Shown one piece after another: positions 9,478 to 19,406 of a stretch of DNA of 64,000 nucleotides. Each line of letters opens with the position of its first letter. The stretch's first letter is position 1. The stretch spans positions 1 through 64,000 of the forward strand of contig NZ_SLUB01000023.1 of NCBI RefSeq assembly GCF_004799755.1, given 5' to 3'. A program made the translations under genes and the position numbers. The notes beneath the pieces are model-generated. The model was not told the DNA's origin. It searched no databases and saw only the letters and a list, made by a program, of their open reading frames with translations. Source of the DNA: Bacillus timonensis (lineage in GTDB: Bacteria; Bacillota; Bacilli; Bacillales; Bacillaceae_L).

Positions 9478-10304
9478 GAGCGTTTCGAATTAGTAATATA
9501 GGTTCTTATGTGATCCTCTTCCTTATGGCATTGTTCGTTCTGCTTCCGTTTTTTTGGACTGTGCTTACTTCATTGAAAACAGAGGCAAACATATTTTCAG
9601 TACCACCTCAATGGATACCAAATCCAGTTACATTTGATCATTATGCGGATGTATTGAGAGAAGGTCAGTTCCAAGCTTTCATGAAAAATAGTTTAATTGT
9701 TTCAATATCAAGTACCTTGATTTCACTTGCTATTGGAATACCAGGCGCTTATGGATTTGCAAAGTATCGCTATCGTTTAAGTGGCATTTTATTTGGTTCG
9801 ATCATAGCTGTTCGAATGTTTCCACCAATCGTGTTGGGGGTGCCATATTTCTTAATGATGATTCAACTTGGTTTGATCGATTCAAAACTAGGTTTGATCA
9901 TAACTTATTTGCCTTTACAATTGACACTGATTATCTGGATCATGGAAGGATTTTTTCGGGAGTTGCCCCATGAGATCGAAGAGGCTGGTGAGATTGATGG
10001 CTTAGGCAGTGTTGGGAAATTTATTCGTATTGCTCTTCCACTTTCACTACCATCCATTGTAGTTGCTACCATATTCAGCTTTCTGCAAGCATGGAACGAG
10101 TTCCTTTTCGCCTTGACTCTTACACGTACAGAGGTTTCTCAAACAATGCCCGTTGGAATAGCAGGTTATGTTACCACATTTTCTAATTTTTGGGGTAAAA
10201 TGGCAGCTACCGATATTCTCTTTATTATCCCAGTCCTTCTGATTACAATATTTATTCAGAGAGGACTCATTAAAGGTTTAACAGCTGGTGCATCAAAAGG
10301 GTGA
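9474..10304 (+). CDS. Sugar ABC transporter permease (MalG/UgpE type)
   Basis: The 276-residue protein is the second permease of the importer. It has six predicted membrane helices, an N-terminal segment typical of MalG (FFWTVLTSLKTEANIFS) and an EAA loop, EEAGEIDGLGSVGKFIRIALP (shown here in full, about residues 169-188). It overlaps the preceding permease by 4 bp, with AAAGGAGG as its ribosome binding site. Together the two permeases would form the channel for the lipoprotein at 7160-8476. Confidence 0.92.
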   Translation: MRAFRISNIGSYVILFLMALFVLLPFFWTVLTSLKTEANIFSVPPQWIPNPVTFDHYADVLREGQFQAFMKNSLIVSISSTLISLAIGIPGAYGFAKYRYRLSGILFGSIIAVRMFPPIVLGVPYFLMMIQLGLIDSKLGLIITYLPLQLTLIIWIMEGFFRELPHEIEEAGEIDGLGSVGKFIRIALPLSLPSIVVATIFSFLQAWNEFLFALTLTRTEVSQTMPVGIAGYVTTFSNFWGKMAATDILFIIPVLLITIFIQRGLIKGLTAGASKG

Positions 10305-10450
10305 AAAAGCGGGAGATGCTTTTTAAAGCAGTGCCAAGTATGAATCGATAGTATTTAAAAAGTTATCAAAAGGATTGTCTTAAAAGTTAGTTATATAGAA
10401 AAGAGACGCGCACAAATAAGATACACTATTTGGTGGAGGAGTGCTGAGTA

Positions 10451-11947
10451 ATGAAATATAAAAATCCAGTTATTCCGGGATTTTATCCGGATCCGAGCAT
10501 ATGTAGGGTTGGAGAAGATTATTATTTGGTGAACAGTTCATTTGCTTATGTTCCAGGAGTGCCAATATGGCATAGTAAGGACTTAGTGCATTGGAGACAA
10601 ATTGGATATTGCTTGACTCGTAAAAGTCAGTTGCAATTGAACAATTCGGCTATTTCTGGCGGTATTTTTGCGCCAACCCTTCGTTTTTATAATGGGCGAT
10701 TTTTTATGGTAACAACGAATATTGATCAAGGAGGACACTTTTACGTATGGGCGAACAATCCGGCTGAAGAATGGTCAGACCCAATATATGTGGATCAGCC
10801 AGGTATTGATCCTTCTTTGTTCTTTGATGACGATGGAAAAGTTTTTTTTACTAGCACTAGTGACTTGCAGAGTAAAGCAATTTATCAATGTGAGATTGAT
10901 ATTGAAACAGGTCAAAAGCTGAGTGATACACAAATGATATGGGAAGGTACTGGTGGGGCTTTTCCCGAAGGGCCTCATTTGTATAAAATAAATGGTTACT
11001 ATTATTTAATGTGTGCAGAAGGCGGAACGGAATATGGGCATATGGTAACCATCGCAAGAAGTAAAACACCATACGGTCCATTTGAATCCTATCCTGGCAA
11101 TCCGATACTGTCACATCGAAGTCTAAATCACAAAGTACATGCAACAGGACATGCTGATTTAATTGAAGCACAGGATGGTACCTGGTGGGCGGTTTTCCTG
11201 GGAATTAGACCTATAAGATTTCCTTATCGTCATCATCTTGGCAGAGAGACATTCTTAGCTCCTGTCAGTTGGACGGATGACGATTGGCCGATTATTGGTA
11301 ATAATGGTGTCGTAGAATTGGAGATGGATGCAGAAACATTACCTTTTGCTTTATGGGAAGAAGAACCAGAAGTGGATCATTTCGATCAGCCTAAACTTGG
11401 GTTGAAGTGGAACTTTATCCGTAATTCGTACAATGTCGATTGGTCTCTAAAGAAACGGGATGGTTGGTTGGCTTTCAGTGGCTCTGAGGTTAGGTTGATT
11501 GATTCTGGAACACCTGCATTCATCGGTTGTAGACAACAGCATTTTCAATGTGATGTCTCCACGAAAATGGAATTCGATCCTCAAGAAGGAGATGAAGCAG
11601 GACTTGCTGTTTTTATGAATGAAGGATATCACTATACAATTGGGCTCACAAAGGTAGAAAACAACTATGTCATTCTATTTCGAAAGCAGGTTGGAAGTAT
11701 GACAGTTGTGGAACATTCGTGCCCTATAAAAGATCTAATTGTAGAGTTGAGAATTCAAGCTACACCTGAAAAATATATTTTCTCTTATTGCAATAGTAAT
11801 CAAAGATGGCAGTATATCGGTGAAGGTGAAACGCAATTTCTCTCAACTGAAGTAGCTGGTGGTTTTACAGGAGTATTTTTCGGGATGTATAACTACTCTA
11901 CAAATAGAACGGTAGCTTATTATGATTGGTTCCAATATCGAAGCTAG
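10451..11947 (+). CDS. Glycoside hydrolase family 43 beta-xylosidase/arabinofuranosidase
   Basis: The 498-residue protein lacks a signal peptide and so acts in the cytoplasm on imported oligosaccharides. The N-terminal five-bladed propeller shows the GH43 catalytic set: the base Asp in FYPDPSI (about residue 15), the pKa-modulating Asp in IDPSLFFDDDG (about residue 121) and the acid Glu in FPEGPHLY (about residue 173). GHADLIEAQDGTWWAVFLGIRP (segment about residues 238-258) is characteristic of the xylosidase subgroup. A C-terminal beta-sandwich follows, as in XynB-type enzymes. It ends the ABC importer block and would release xylose for XylA. Confidence 0.9.
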   Translation: MKYKNPVIPGFYPDPSICRVGEDYYLVNSSFAYVPGVPIWHSKDLVHWRQIGYCLTRKSQLQLNNSAISGGIFAPTLRFYNGRFFMVTTNIDQGGHFYVWANNPAEEWSDPIYVDQPGIDPSLFFDDDGKVFFTSTSDLQSKAIYQCEIDIETGQKLSDTQMIWEGTGGAFPEGPHLYKINGYYYLMCAEGGTEYGHMVTIARSKTPYGPFESYPGNPILSHRSLNHKVHATGHADLIEAQDGTWWAVFLGIRPIRFPYRHHLGRETFLAPVSWTDDDWPIIGNNGVVELEMDAETLPFALWEEEPEVDHFDQPKLGLKWNFIRNSYNVDWSLKKRDGWLAFSGSEVRLIDSGTPAFIGCRQQHFQCDVSTKMEFDPQEGDEAGLAVFMNEGYHYTIGLTKVENNYVILFRKQVGSMTVVEHSCPIKDLIVELRIQATPEKYIFSYCNSNQRWQYIGEGETQFLSTEVAGGFTGVFFGMYNYSTNRTVAYYDWFQYRS

Positions 11948-12227
11948 TTAGTTTAACAATAGTTTATTATGATGCAGGTTATCCAAAAATCATAGGAGTA
12001 TTGGCAAATTTCTATTAAATTTTGGGATAATATTAGTTTAATCCTTTTGTGATTAAAGGATGCTTGAAAAATTGGTCATGGTGCAATACTTGTCAAACTA
12101 GAGCTCCCCTTTTCTGATAGACAAGAAGATTCAAGTATCATATTTCACTAGATCATCAATCAACCTGGAAGTATTTTAAATATTCTATATGCAGTCTATT
12201 TTAATAAAAATAATAGGAGGAATGAAC

Positions 12228-14543
12228 ATGTATGCCAATATAAATTTCCCTAAACAAGATGAACACCATGTGGTAAATATATCGCTTTGTAACAAAAATA
12301 AGGAAGAAACCTTAAAGATTGTTGCAGAATACCCGGTTGTCTTACAACATCTAAATGGAAGGAAATGGAAGTTGCGATATAACTCGATTGAAGAAGTGGA
12401 TGGGGGATATATTGGAAGAGTAACCCTCGATACCCAGCAAGGGAATATATATACGATCTCCGATAAGTGGAAAGTAGACACTGCCTTCATTTCGATTGAT
12501 AGAACCATAGTTTGTGAGAAAGTGAAACCAGGTTCTTCTGTGCGAATTACTACCGATTTTAGATGTAAGGATGCTAATGCTTCCTCTTTTGATGATTACC
12601 AGTTTGTTGTTCCATCTTCATTGTATAATAAAAATGATACAGATAATGATGGGATCGATGATTATTTAGGGACCTTTTTGCAGGATTATAAAGATGATCG
12701 AAATCCTTCCTTGTCGGTTACGAGTTTCAGTAAACCATCGAATGTATTTATTTCGTTAATACGAGCGGATGTCCCGACCAAAGATGAGTCCATCACCAGA
12801 GAACAGATTGAGCAAAGACATTTTATACATGACACCGATATTGGGTCGTTAGGTTTAGCTCCATCGGAATACGACACAAGAGAGTTTATTTTACGATGTG
12901 ACTATCCCTTTTATGAGCGCAACACGTTTTGCTTAAATGTGGATGGAAGTGAATGGGCAGCTTACAAAGCTGTCGAGGAAGGTATGACGTTTCATGCTTC
13001 TTATATCTTACAAATTGGCGAAGCAACATCACTTACAGATGCTGCATGGAGTACCACCATGCTACAAATGGATCGTATTTTGAATGATGAGGTAAGATTG
13101 CCATTTTCACTCGAAGAGGCGAAGAAGTATAGAAGAGAATTAGTCCATCATAGTTTTAAAGAATTTAAGGATAAAAAAGGTGCACCCGCAGGGTATTTCA
13201 TTCATTTCTCTCCGAGGGAGCTTTATGGAAGCCAAAACTTATTGGAATATGGATTTTGCGGCCAACAAACCATGCTTAGTTATGATATGTTACAAGCTGC
13301 TATTGAGGTTCAGTCAACAGAATATAGAGAGAGAGCCCTAAAAACCATTGATTTCTTAGTCAATCATTGCATTGCCCCATCTGGTCTTCCTGAGGGGATT
13401 TATAATGTTGATAAGGAAGAATTTGTTTATTGGATGACAGGAATTCTTTTCCCGTTCCAATACTCAGAAAGTAGAGAGGTACTCGAAGAGTATTTGGGGG
13501 ATCAAGTAGTAAATGCCCTTATGGAAATAGCGTCTGAACTGAAAATGGTGAAGGGGAACTATTGTCGTTCCATGGTAGATACGATGCATTATTTGTTATT
13601 GTGTTATCTTCAGGAGAAAGAAGAGGGATACGAGCACAAAGATTGGCTAAAGGCAGTGGTGAAATTCTGTGACAAAATGATTGCTATCCAGAATGAAAAT
13701 GGGTCCTGGAACAGAGGGTATTCCATGGATGGAGAGCCTCTCACTAATCCGCCGGAATGGTTCGGTGCCAATGAACTGGAGCAAGGATCCGGTGCCATTT
13801 TCCCGGCAGAGGTACTTGTAGAGTTGTACAAGTACACGGGTGATAACAAATACATGGAAGCTGCAAGACGGGCAGCCGATTTCGTAAGAAGAAGTTATGT
13901 GGAGGAAGTTAAGTATATGGGAGGCTTAAATGATACCACCCATAAAAAATCCGTGAAGATCGATGCTACCGGTGTGATGTTTGCTATGAGAACGATGCTA
14001 GTGGTATATGAGCAGACGAAGGATCCGGAATTGTTAGTAGGGGCACACGATGCAGCTAAAATCTTAGGAACCTGGGTATACCTTTGGGATATACCATTTG
14101 ATAATAACACGTTACTAGGAAAACATGGTTTTAAGACGACTGGCTGGGCTGGCTGTGATGTCATCCCTGCAGGTAGTTATGTAGAATGTGTATTTCCAGA
14201 GTTTGTGCCAGATTTATTACGAATCGCAGAATATTGCAAGGATGAAAAATTAGCTGTGCTGGCAAAAATCGTGACAAGAGGCATGCACCATGGTCTTTCA
14301 ATGCCACAAAATATGTATGGGTATGCTATGCCAGGGATTCAGTGTGAGGGGTATATGACTTCTCTTTGGCTTTCGGATACAACTTATAAAAACTTTTCTG
14401 GAGCAGTGGCAAAGAATAAGGGCGATGACAATGATACCACGAACGGTTTCGTTAATGGTCAAGCTCTATACAACCTTGACTGCTTGAACCAAAGGTATGG
14501 GACATTGGATTTTGATTCGATCATCAAGCAAGTATTAACTTAA
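12228..14543 (+). CDS. Putative intracellular alpha/alpha-barrel glycosidase, copy 2 (771 aa)
   Basis: This paralogue of the gene at 4763-7078 is identical in length and nearly so in sequence. The same calcium-loop-like NDTDNDGIDDYLG and the same toroid motifs are present, and differences are mostly conservative. I start it at the ATG at 12228 (AGGAGGAATGAAC upstream), which aligns residue for residue with copy 1; an upstream in-frame ATG at 12189 is not needed. About 45 bp upstream of both copies also match (TATATRCAGTCTATTT), so the duplication includes the leader. The two copies flank the importer and GH43 genes. The product is unidentified; a glycosidase role is inferred. Confidence 0.7.
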   Translation: MYANINFPKQDEHHVVNISLCNKNKEETLKIVAEYPVVLQHLNGRKWKLRYNSIEEVDGGYIGRVTLDTQQGNIYTISDKWKVDTAFISIDRTIVCEKVKPGSSVRITTDFRCKDANASSFDDYQFVVPSSLYNKNDTDNDGIDDYLGTFLQDYKDDRNPSLSVTSFSKPSNVFISLIRADVPTKDESITREQIEQRHFIHDTDIGSLGLAPSEYDTREFILRCDYPFYERNTFCLNVDGSEWAAYKAVEEGMTFHASYILQIGEATSLTDAAWSTTMLQMDRILNDEVRLPFSLEEAKKYRRELVHHSFKEFKDKKGAPAGYFIHFSPRELYGSQNLLEYGFCGQQTMLSYDMLQAAIEVQSTEYRERALKTIDFLVNHCIAPSGLPEGIYNVDKEEFVYWMTGILFPFQYSESREVLEEYLGDQVVNALMEIASELKMVKGNYCRSMVDTMHYLLLCYLQEKEEGYEHKDWLKAVVKFCDKMIAIQNENGSWNRGYSMDGEPLTNPPEWFGANELEQGSGAIFPAEVLVELYKYTGDNKYMEAARRAADFVRRSYVEEVKYMGGLNDTTHKKSVKIDATGVMFAMRTMLVVYEQTKDPELLVGAHDAAKILGTWVYLWDIPFDNNTLLGKHGFKTTGWAGCDVIPAGSYVECVFPEFVPDLLRIAEYCKDEKLAVLAKIVTRGMHHGLSMPQNMYGYAMPGIQCEGYMTSLWLSDTTYKNFSGAVAKNKGDDNDTTNGFVNGQALYNLDCLNQRYGTLDFDSIIKQVLT

Positions 14544-14623
14544 AAAATATATATGAATCAATTTAATAAATTGCTAATTTTAAAAAATAATAAGTACTGT
14601 AGAATTTAAATTTTATATAAAGT

Positions 14624-14848
14624 TTATTGTTGAGTTGTTTGAAGCATTGTAATTAAAAGATGCCATGCCAAAGTTAAACTTGGCACCTTCCCAGTACGAT
14701 AACGAACATTGTTAAGTGGAAATAATATCTTTAGATATGCATTAGCCCGTTCAACAGCGATACGACATTTAAAACATAATATTGTAATAAGCATAGAGTA
14801 TGAAGCTTGAGACGGGATAGTGTCTGAAACACTAAATCCGCAATTCAA
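14624..14848 (-). pseudogene. C-terminal remnant of an IS5/IS1182-type transposase
   Basis: The minus strand encodes RIAVERANAYLKILFPLNNV followed by RYRTG, which matches the C-terminal end of DDE transposases (the ER-N-YLK segment with the catalytic Glu, then LNNVRYRTGK). Only about 60 residues remain, and the surrounding frames are closed. It is a decayed insertion relic between the second 771-residue gene and the LacI regulator. The remaining bases of 14544-15169 hold no other gene I can support. Confidence 0.6.
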
Positions 14849-15169
14849 TTTGAAATTGAGGTCATTAACGCAGCGTAATTAAGCTTATCAGGTGTGCCAA
14901 TCGGGATTTTTTCGTATAATGGAGATAGGGAGTCCCTCAGTCTTTTGGTTTAGATTCGTTACTAACCATTATACAAGATTTGGGGTGGTACTCCATTTTT
15001 TATGTCTTGAACCACTTGAGTCACAAGCTTTTAGAATTATGAAATTCATTCATATAAATAGGTATTGATAAAAATAGAGGTGTGGCACATAGTTGTTTGC
15101 TATTGAGTAATTGTAGATTTGTAACTTGAATATCGTTATAATTAATACACTAATTTATTAATAAAGGTT

Positions 15170-16180
15170 GTGAGTTCTACCATCATGGTTACGATGAAAG
15201 ATGTTGCTAAACGTGCCAACGTATCTACAGCGACTGTATCCCGCGTCTTGAGAAATTTTGATAGTGTTAAAGAAGAAAGTAGAACCAAAGTCTTAGAAGC
15301 AATGAAAGAACTAAATTATCAACCAAACTTATTGGGGCGCTATCTTCGTACAAATAAAACAAAAACAATCTTTGTTGTTATTCCTGAAATATCAAATTAT
15401 TTTCATAGCGTCCTAAATGGTATAGAAAATATTGCTATTAAACATGGTTATCAGGTTTTGATTGGAAACACACAATTTAATGCTGAGAGAGAATATGAAT
15501 ACTATAATTACCTTAGACAAAAAAAATCGGATGGAATGATTTTATTTACTTCTCATACTGATAAGGAATTTATCGAAGGGTTAGCAGATCAATATTCCGT
15601 TGTATTAGCGGGAGATTATTTTGAAGGATCTAATATACCTACCGTATCGATTGATGATATAGGAAGTGCACGTAAAGCTACGGAATATTTAATACAACTA
15701 GGTCATAATAGGATTGCACATATTACAGGAAGGTTATACTTGAAAAACAGCCTTGATCGTATCTCTGGCTATCGACAGGTTGTACAAGAATATCAACAAT
15801 ACGATCCCCAATTGATACAAGTTGGGGAAGGAGATTATTCTTATGAAACAGGATTTGTGCTAACTCAAAAACTCTTGTGTTTAGAAAATCCTCCTGATGC
15901 AATATTTGCAGCTACAGATGAAATGGCAATAGGAGCCATTAATGCTATTAAATCTAATGGATTGAGAGTACCGGAAGATCTATCAGTTGTCGGATTTAAT
16001 GACAATGAAATTGCTTCCGTGTTTAATCCGTCATTAACAACTGTTGCACAGCCCCAACAAAAAATAGGTGAAACAGCAATGGAATTGTTAATTAGTCTAC
16101 TTAACGATCAGCCATTGCCAAAGAGTCAATTATTATTGGAATCTAAGCTTGTTATACGTAATTCAACTAGAAAAAAATAA
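15170..16180 (+). CDS. LacI-family transcriptional regulator
   Basis: The N-terminus carries a classical LacI helix-turn-helix (MKDVAKRANVSTATVSRVLR) with the following hinge helix (NLLGRYLRTNKT). A periplasmic-binding-protein-like effector domain runs to the end (VVGFNDNEIASVFNPSLTTV). It closes the carbohydrate cluster and is the only regulator in it, so it is the best candidate to bind the two GTAATCGATTAC palindromes upstream of xylA. The start is uncertain: GTG at 15170 lies too close to AAAGG, while ATGs at 15185 or 15194 lie far from it. Most relatives begin at the MKDVAK methionine (15194). The effector is probably xylose or a xylo-oligosaccharide (inference). Confidence 0.92.
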   Translation: MSSTIMVTMKDVAKRANVSTATVSRVLRNFDSVKEESRTKVLEAMKELNYQPNLLGRYLRTNKTKTIFVVIPEISNYFHSVLNGIENIAIKHGYQVLIGNTQFNAEREYEYYNYLRQKKSDGMILFTSHTDKEFIEGLADQYSVVLAGDYFEGSNIPTVSIDDIGSARKATEYLIQLGHNRIAHITGRLYLKNSLDRISGYRQVVQEYQQYDPQLIQVGEGDYSYETGFVLTQKLLCLENPPDAIFAATDEMAIGAINAIKSNGLRVPEDLSVVGFNDNEIASVFNPSLTTVAQPQQKIGETAMELLISLLNDQPLPKSQLLLESKLVIRNSTRKK

Positions 16181-16737
16181 ACAGACTGAAATGAAAGTTA
16201 TTCGTTGGCGGTATTGTAGTAAAAATCAAGAAACTTTCAACAAAAATCATGTAATTACCAAGTGAAAAAATGGAGTTAGATTGTTAAATAAATCTTCTGC
16301 TTGCTATATCAGTCTGTCTTTTTTGTATTGTTAGAGTATTGAATGGTCATATTTAACTGGTTCTTATTACTGCATCGCCAGAAATTCTGTTGCGTCTCTT
16401 AATACCATAGGCTCTGCATAGATGAATAAGAGTGGTAGAATGGTAACAGAAAACTATTCTCGATTTAATAGAATTTGGTCGCAATCCTAACTCTAAGTAT
16501 CGAGAGGAGATAAGGCAGATGTCTAATGACAACAGTTTATCACAAACAAGATGGAATTGGAATTGTATGTATCAACATTGTATTCATTTCATTTTATAGA
16601 AGAGATGCGATCTTGAGATGATTATGTAAATTCTAACATACTAAGGTTTTCCTCACTGATGTTAAACCTAAGTCGGAATGGGTCAGCTTCAAAAATTGTT
16701 GGATTAAAAGTAGATAAAATTATTTAAAAAATAATAT
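16181..16737. other. Non-coding or decayed stretch
   Basis: No intact gene is visible. One frame around 16450-16600 reads like a degraded protein (EFGRNPNSKYREEIRQMSND) without a start or good ribosome binding site, so it may be a relic of a lost gene. Confidence 0.4.
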
Positions 16738-16785
16738 AAAGCTATAGACTGTTATAACCTTTTACCAGTCTATAGCTTTTTTGTT
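16738..16785 (+). terminator. Strong bidirectional terminator-like hairpin
   Basis: AAAGCTATAGACTG (16738-16751) pairs with CAGTCTATAGCTTT (16766-16779). T-runs lie on the right and A-runs on the left, so it would terminate transcripts from either side. Confidence 0.85.
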
Positions 16786-16866
16786 GTTTAGGAAATTATA
16801 AAATAATCGATTTGTGGATAACTGTTCGGTATAATGTTTGTAGTTGAATTGAAAGGTACGAGTTGG

Positions 16867-18151
16867 ATGATGAAAAGGAATAGTGGGGTCATTAAACAAA
16901 TACTTAAAGAACATTTCGATGGTTACTGGAAGATGTTTTCTAATACATACTCTGTGTCTTATCGGGATGATATAAAAGAAGCTGTTTAGAAGGCAATCAG
17001 ATGTGGAACGGTTGACTTAGGTTTAGCTAAGTACGAATGCCTTGGCTGTGAATATAATTCCAAACCCGTATTTGTTTGCTTTACTTGTAAAAGTCGTTTT
17101 TATCATAAGTGTGGAAAGAAGTACACAGATGACCGGTCTGAAAAACAACAGGAATAATATTCGATGTTCCTCATCGTCACATGGTATTTACTATTCCAAA
17201 AGAAATAAGGCAAATCTTCTTTGAAGATAGGAAAAAGCAAAAGCTTAATGAACTTAGTAAAGAAGTTGCTCAAGTTTTCCAATTCTAATTCCAAAGAAAA
17301 AGTAAAAAAAGAAACCTTCAAGTAGGTGTGATTACTGTTATTCATACATTTGGAAGAGATATGAAGTTTAACCCACACGTTCATGCATTAGTTACAGAAG
17401 GTGAAATCGATAACCGCAACGAATGGGTACCAACAGAGTTTATTCCTTACAACTTTTTGCGTAAATCGTGGCAAAAGGTTGTTAGATATGCTTAAAAAGT
17501 GGTATCCATCAAATCAAAAAGTTCAAGAAATGATTTCTGATTTGTACCAACGGTACCCTAATGGCTTTTATGCGAACGCAGAGAAAGATGAAGGATGCAA
17601 AAGGTGCAGCTAAGTATATTGGAAAATACCTAGCTAGACCAGCTATTGCAGAATATAGAATTACTAATTATGACGGTAAAAACGTTGAGTTTTGGAATGA
17701 AAATCATCAAACAGGAAGAAGGATAGATGTAAAACTCCCTGTATTTCAATTTCTTATTAAACTATTACAACACATCCCACCTATGCATTTTCGAATGGTT
17801 GGGCGATATGGTTTATACAGTAGACGTTCGTATAAAAGGGCAAAAGATGTACTTTCTTTATATTCTTTTATGAGAACCAAACAATTAACTTTATTACTCG
17901 AAACAAAAAAGAAGAAAAAATCATATCGTCAACGTATGAAAGAGGCATTTGATAATGACCCCTTTATTTGTCCATACTATAAAAGGGAAATGGATTTAGT
18001 TGAGATCTATCATGCCGACTACGGATTCATATATCATTATATGGAAGACATGGAGTTTGCGAAGGGGTGGAAGAAGAGTGTCAAAAACAAAAAACAGGAT
18101 GAAAATGAGGAAGTCTTAAAGTGGTTAGACGAAGAAGACCATTCGGATTAA
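16867..18151 (+). pseudogene. IS91-family (Y2/HUH) transposase, broken by stop and frameshifts
   Basis: Pieces of one transposase are spread over three frames. The zinc-ribbon start (IKQILKEHFDGYWK, then CLGC and CFTC cysteine pairs) runs from 16867 but meets TAG near 16987. The VPHRHMVFTIPKEIR segment follows at about 17170. The HUH metal motif FNPHVHALVTEG is at about 17367-17402, then KGAAKYIGKYLARPAIAEYR and a long C-terminal part ending at 18151. At least one nonsense codon and two or three frameshifts make it inactive. IS91 elements transpose as rolling circles without target duplication. Confidence 0.85.
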
Positions 18152-18164
18152 ATGAAGTAAGATG

Positions 18165-18324
18165 TGTTTATCATATTTAAGTGAATTGATTGTGGAAAAG
18201 AGGACGAAGTCCCTGATTTTGTTGTAGAAGAGTTTGGCTTCGATTTAAAGAAGGGAGAAGTGGTGGAGGTAGTCTGTCCTTTTTGTGAAGGCACTATGCG
18301 TGAAGCGAGAAAAAATCCCAAGTG
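18165..18324 (+). pseudogene. Degraded IS91 passenger ORF (zinc-ribbon protein)
   Basis: After the transposase a short frame reads CGKEDEVPDFVVEEFGFDL and then VCPFCEGTMREARKNPK, a zinc-ribbon-like small protein interrupted near its start by stop codons. A companion ORF at this position is typical of Bacillus IS91-type elements; here it is dead. Confidence 0.5.
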
Positions 18325-18342
18325 AATAATCTACACTTGGGA
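18316..18342 (+). repeat. Stem-loop at the right end of the IS91-like element
   Basis: TCCCAAG and CTTGGGA pair around a 13-nt loop just after the passenger ORF. It may be the element's subterminal hairpin or a transcription terminator. Confidence 0.5.
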
Positions 18343-18547
18343 CGTGATTAAGTCGCGTTAGCGATTTTGGTCATATTAAAACACTCAAAATGTTGTTAAA
18401 TCAATGTATGTGGGTGTTTTTCTTTATATAAAATCAGAATGAGTTTAGTAGTTGAATCTATTTAAGCAGAAGAAGGTACAATATAAGCTGTGCCTTTCAG
18501 TTCGCTTCGTTCTAACATTGTTTTAGATATAGTTAAGAGTTTATACT

Positions 18548-19312
18548 CTATTTATACCCCATTGCTTTAGATATTTCGAAGGCTGTTCTTTTAACCGATT
18601 CTATAACTGCTTCTATTATTGGCGATATGCGGTTTACTGGACCCACCAAGCTAACAGCAGCTATTACTTTTCCAAACGAATCCTTAATGGGGGAACTCAC
18701 ACTTATGACATTCTCCTCAAATGCAGAATTTGAAATAGCATATCCCTTCCTTCTAATATCTTGTATCTCATCTCTGAGCTTCTCTTCGTTAGTAATGGTT
18801 TTAGACGTATAAGAAATCATTTCTGTTTTCTCGAAAAAGTAGTTAATTTCTTCATCATTTAATCCTGATAAAAGTGATTTGCCTGTTCCTGAGGCGTAAA
18901 TTGGAAAGGTGTCACCGATATTTCGTGAATAAACTAACCCCGTTCTTTTGCTTTGTAATCTTTCAACAACAATTCCCTTGAAATGAGATCGATCAAGAAC
19001 AGTTAAATATGCAGTTTCCCCGAAATCCTCTGATAGTTCACTTAAATGAATGGTTCCTACTTTTTTTAAATCAATCTTATTATAAATAGACAATCCTAAG
19101 TGCATTAGTGTCAATCCAAGAATATATTGTCCAGTTTCAGTATTTCGTTGGATGAAACCTCTATTTTCTAGTGTAGTTAAAATATTGTAGCAGGTACTAG
19201 TAGGTAATTTTAAGGAATTACTGATGTCTTTTAAAGTAAGAAAATCATGTTCTTTTAATAGTTCTAAAATATTTATTGCCTTATGTACAGACGGGACTTG
19301 ATTTTTTGACAT
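18548..19312 (-). CDS. IclR-family transcriptional regulator
   Basis: The 254-residue protein has the IclR layout: an N-terminal winged helix (SVHKAINILELLKEH, then LKDISNSLKLPTSTCYNIL) and a C-terminal GAF-like effector domain (GIVVERLQSKRTG, ASGTGKSLLSGL, VSLVGPVNRI). I start it at the ATG at 19312, which has TTAGAGGTG 7 bp upstream; a longer frame from 19339 lacks a site. It is divergent from the peptidase/symporter/racemase operon, and two palindromes lie in the shared intergenic region, so it is the presumed local regulator. The ligand is unknown. Confidence 0.92.
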   Translation of the reverse strand: MSKNQVPSVHKAINILELLKEHDFLTLKDISNSLKLPTSTCYNILTTLENRGFIQRNTETGQYILGLTLMHLGLSIYNKIDLKKVGTIHLSELSEDFGETAYLTVLDRSHFKGIVVERLQSKRTGLVYSRNIGDTFPIYASGTGKSLLSGLNDEEINYFFEKTEMISYTSKTITNEEKLRDEIQDIRRKGYAISNSAFEENVISVSSPIKDSFGKVIAAVSLVGPVNRISPIIEAVIESVKRTAFEISKAMGYK

Positions 19313-19370
19313 GATAAACACCTCTAAATAGTTTGACAAATTGGAATTTTAATACTATTATAAACTATAA

Positions 19371-19406
19371 TTACATATATGTAAAGTTTATTTCATATAT
19401 ATGAAA
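19371..19406 (+). promoter_or_regulatory. Pair of palindromes in the divergent iclR/peptidase promoter region
   Basis: TTACATATATGTAA (19371-19384) and TTTCATATATATGAAA (19391-19406) are perfect palindromes of related sequence, with centres about 21 bp apart (two helical turns). They lie between the divergent IclR gene and its target operon and are the likely IclR operators. Confidence 0.65.

Noticed and set aside
13895-14164. Minus-strand frames inside both 771-residue genes
   Set aside because: They occur at equivalent places in both paralogues and have no ribosome binding sites; they are shadows of the plus-strand genes.
3360-16180. A complete xylose catabolic pathway
   Set aside because: No xylulokinase, xylose permease or aldose epimerase gene is present, so the pathway is only partly encoded in this window.
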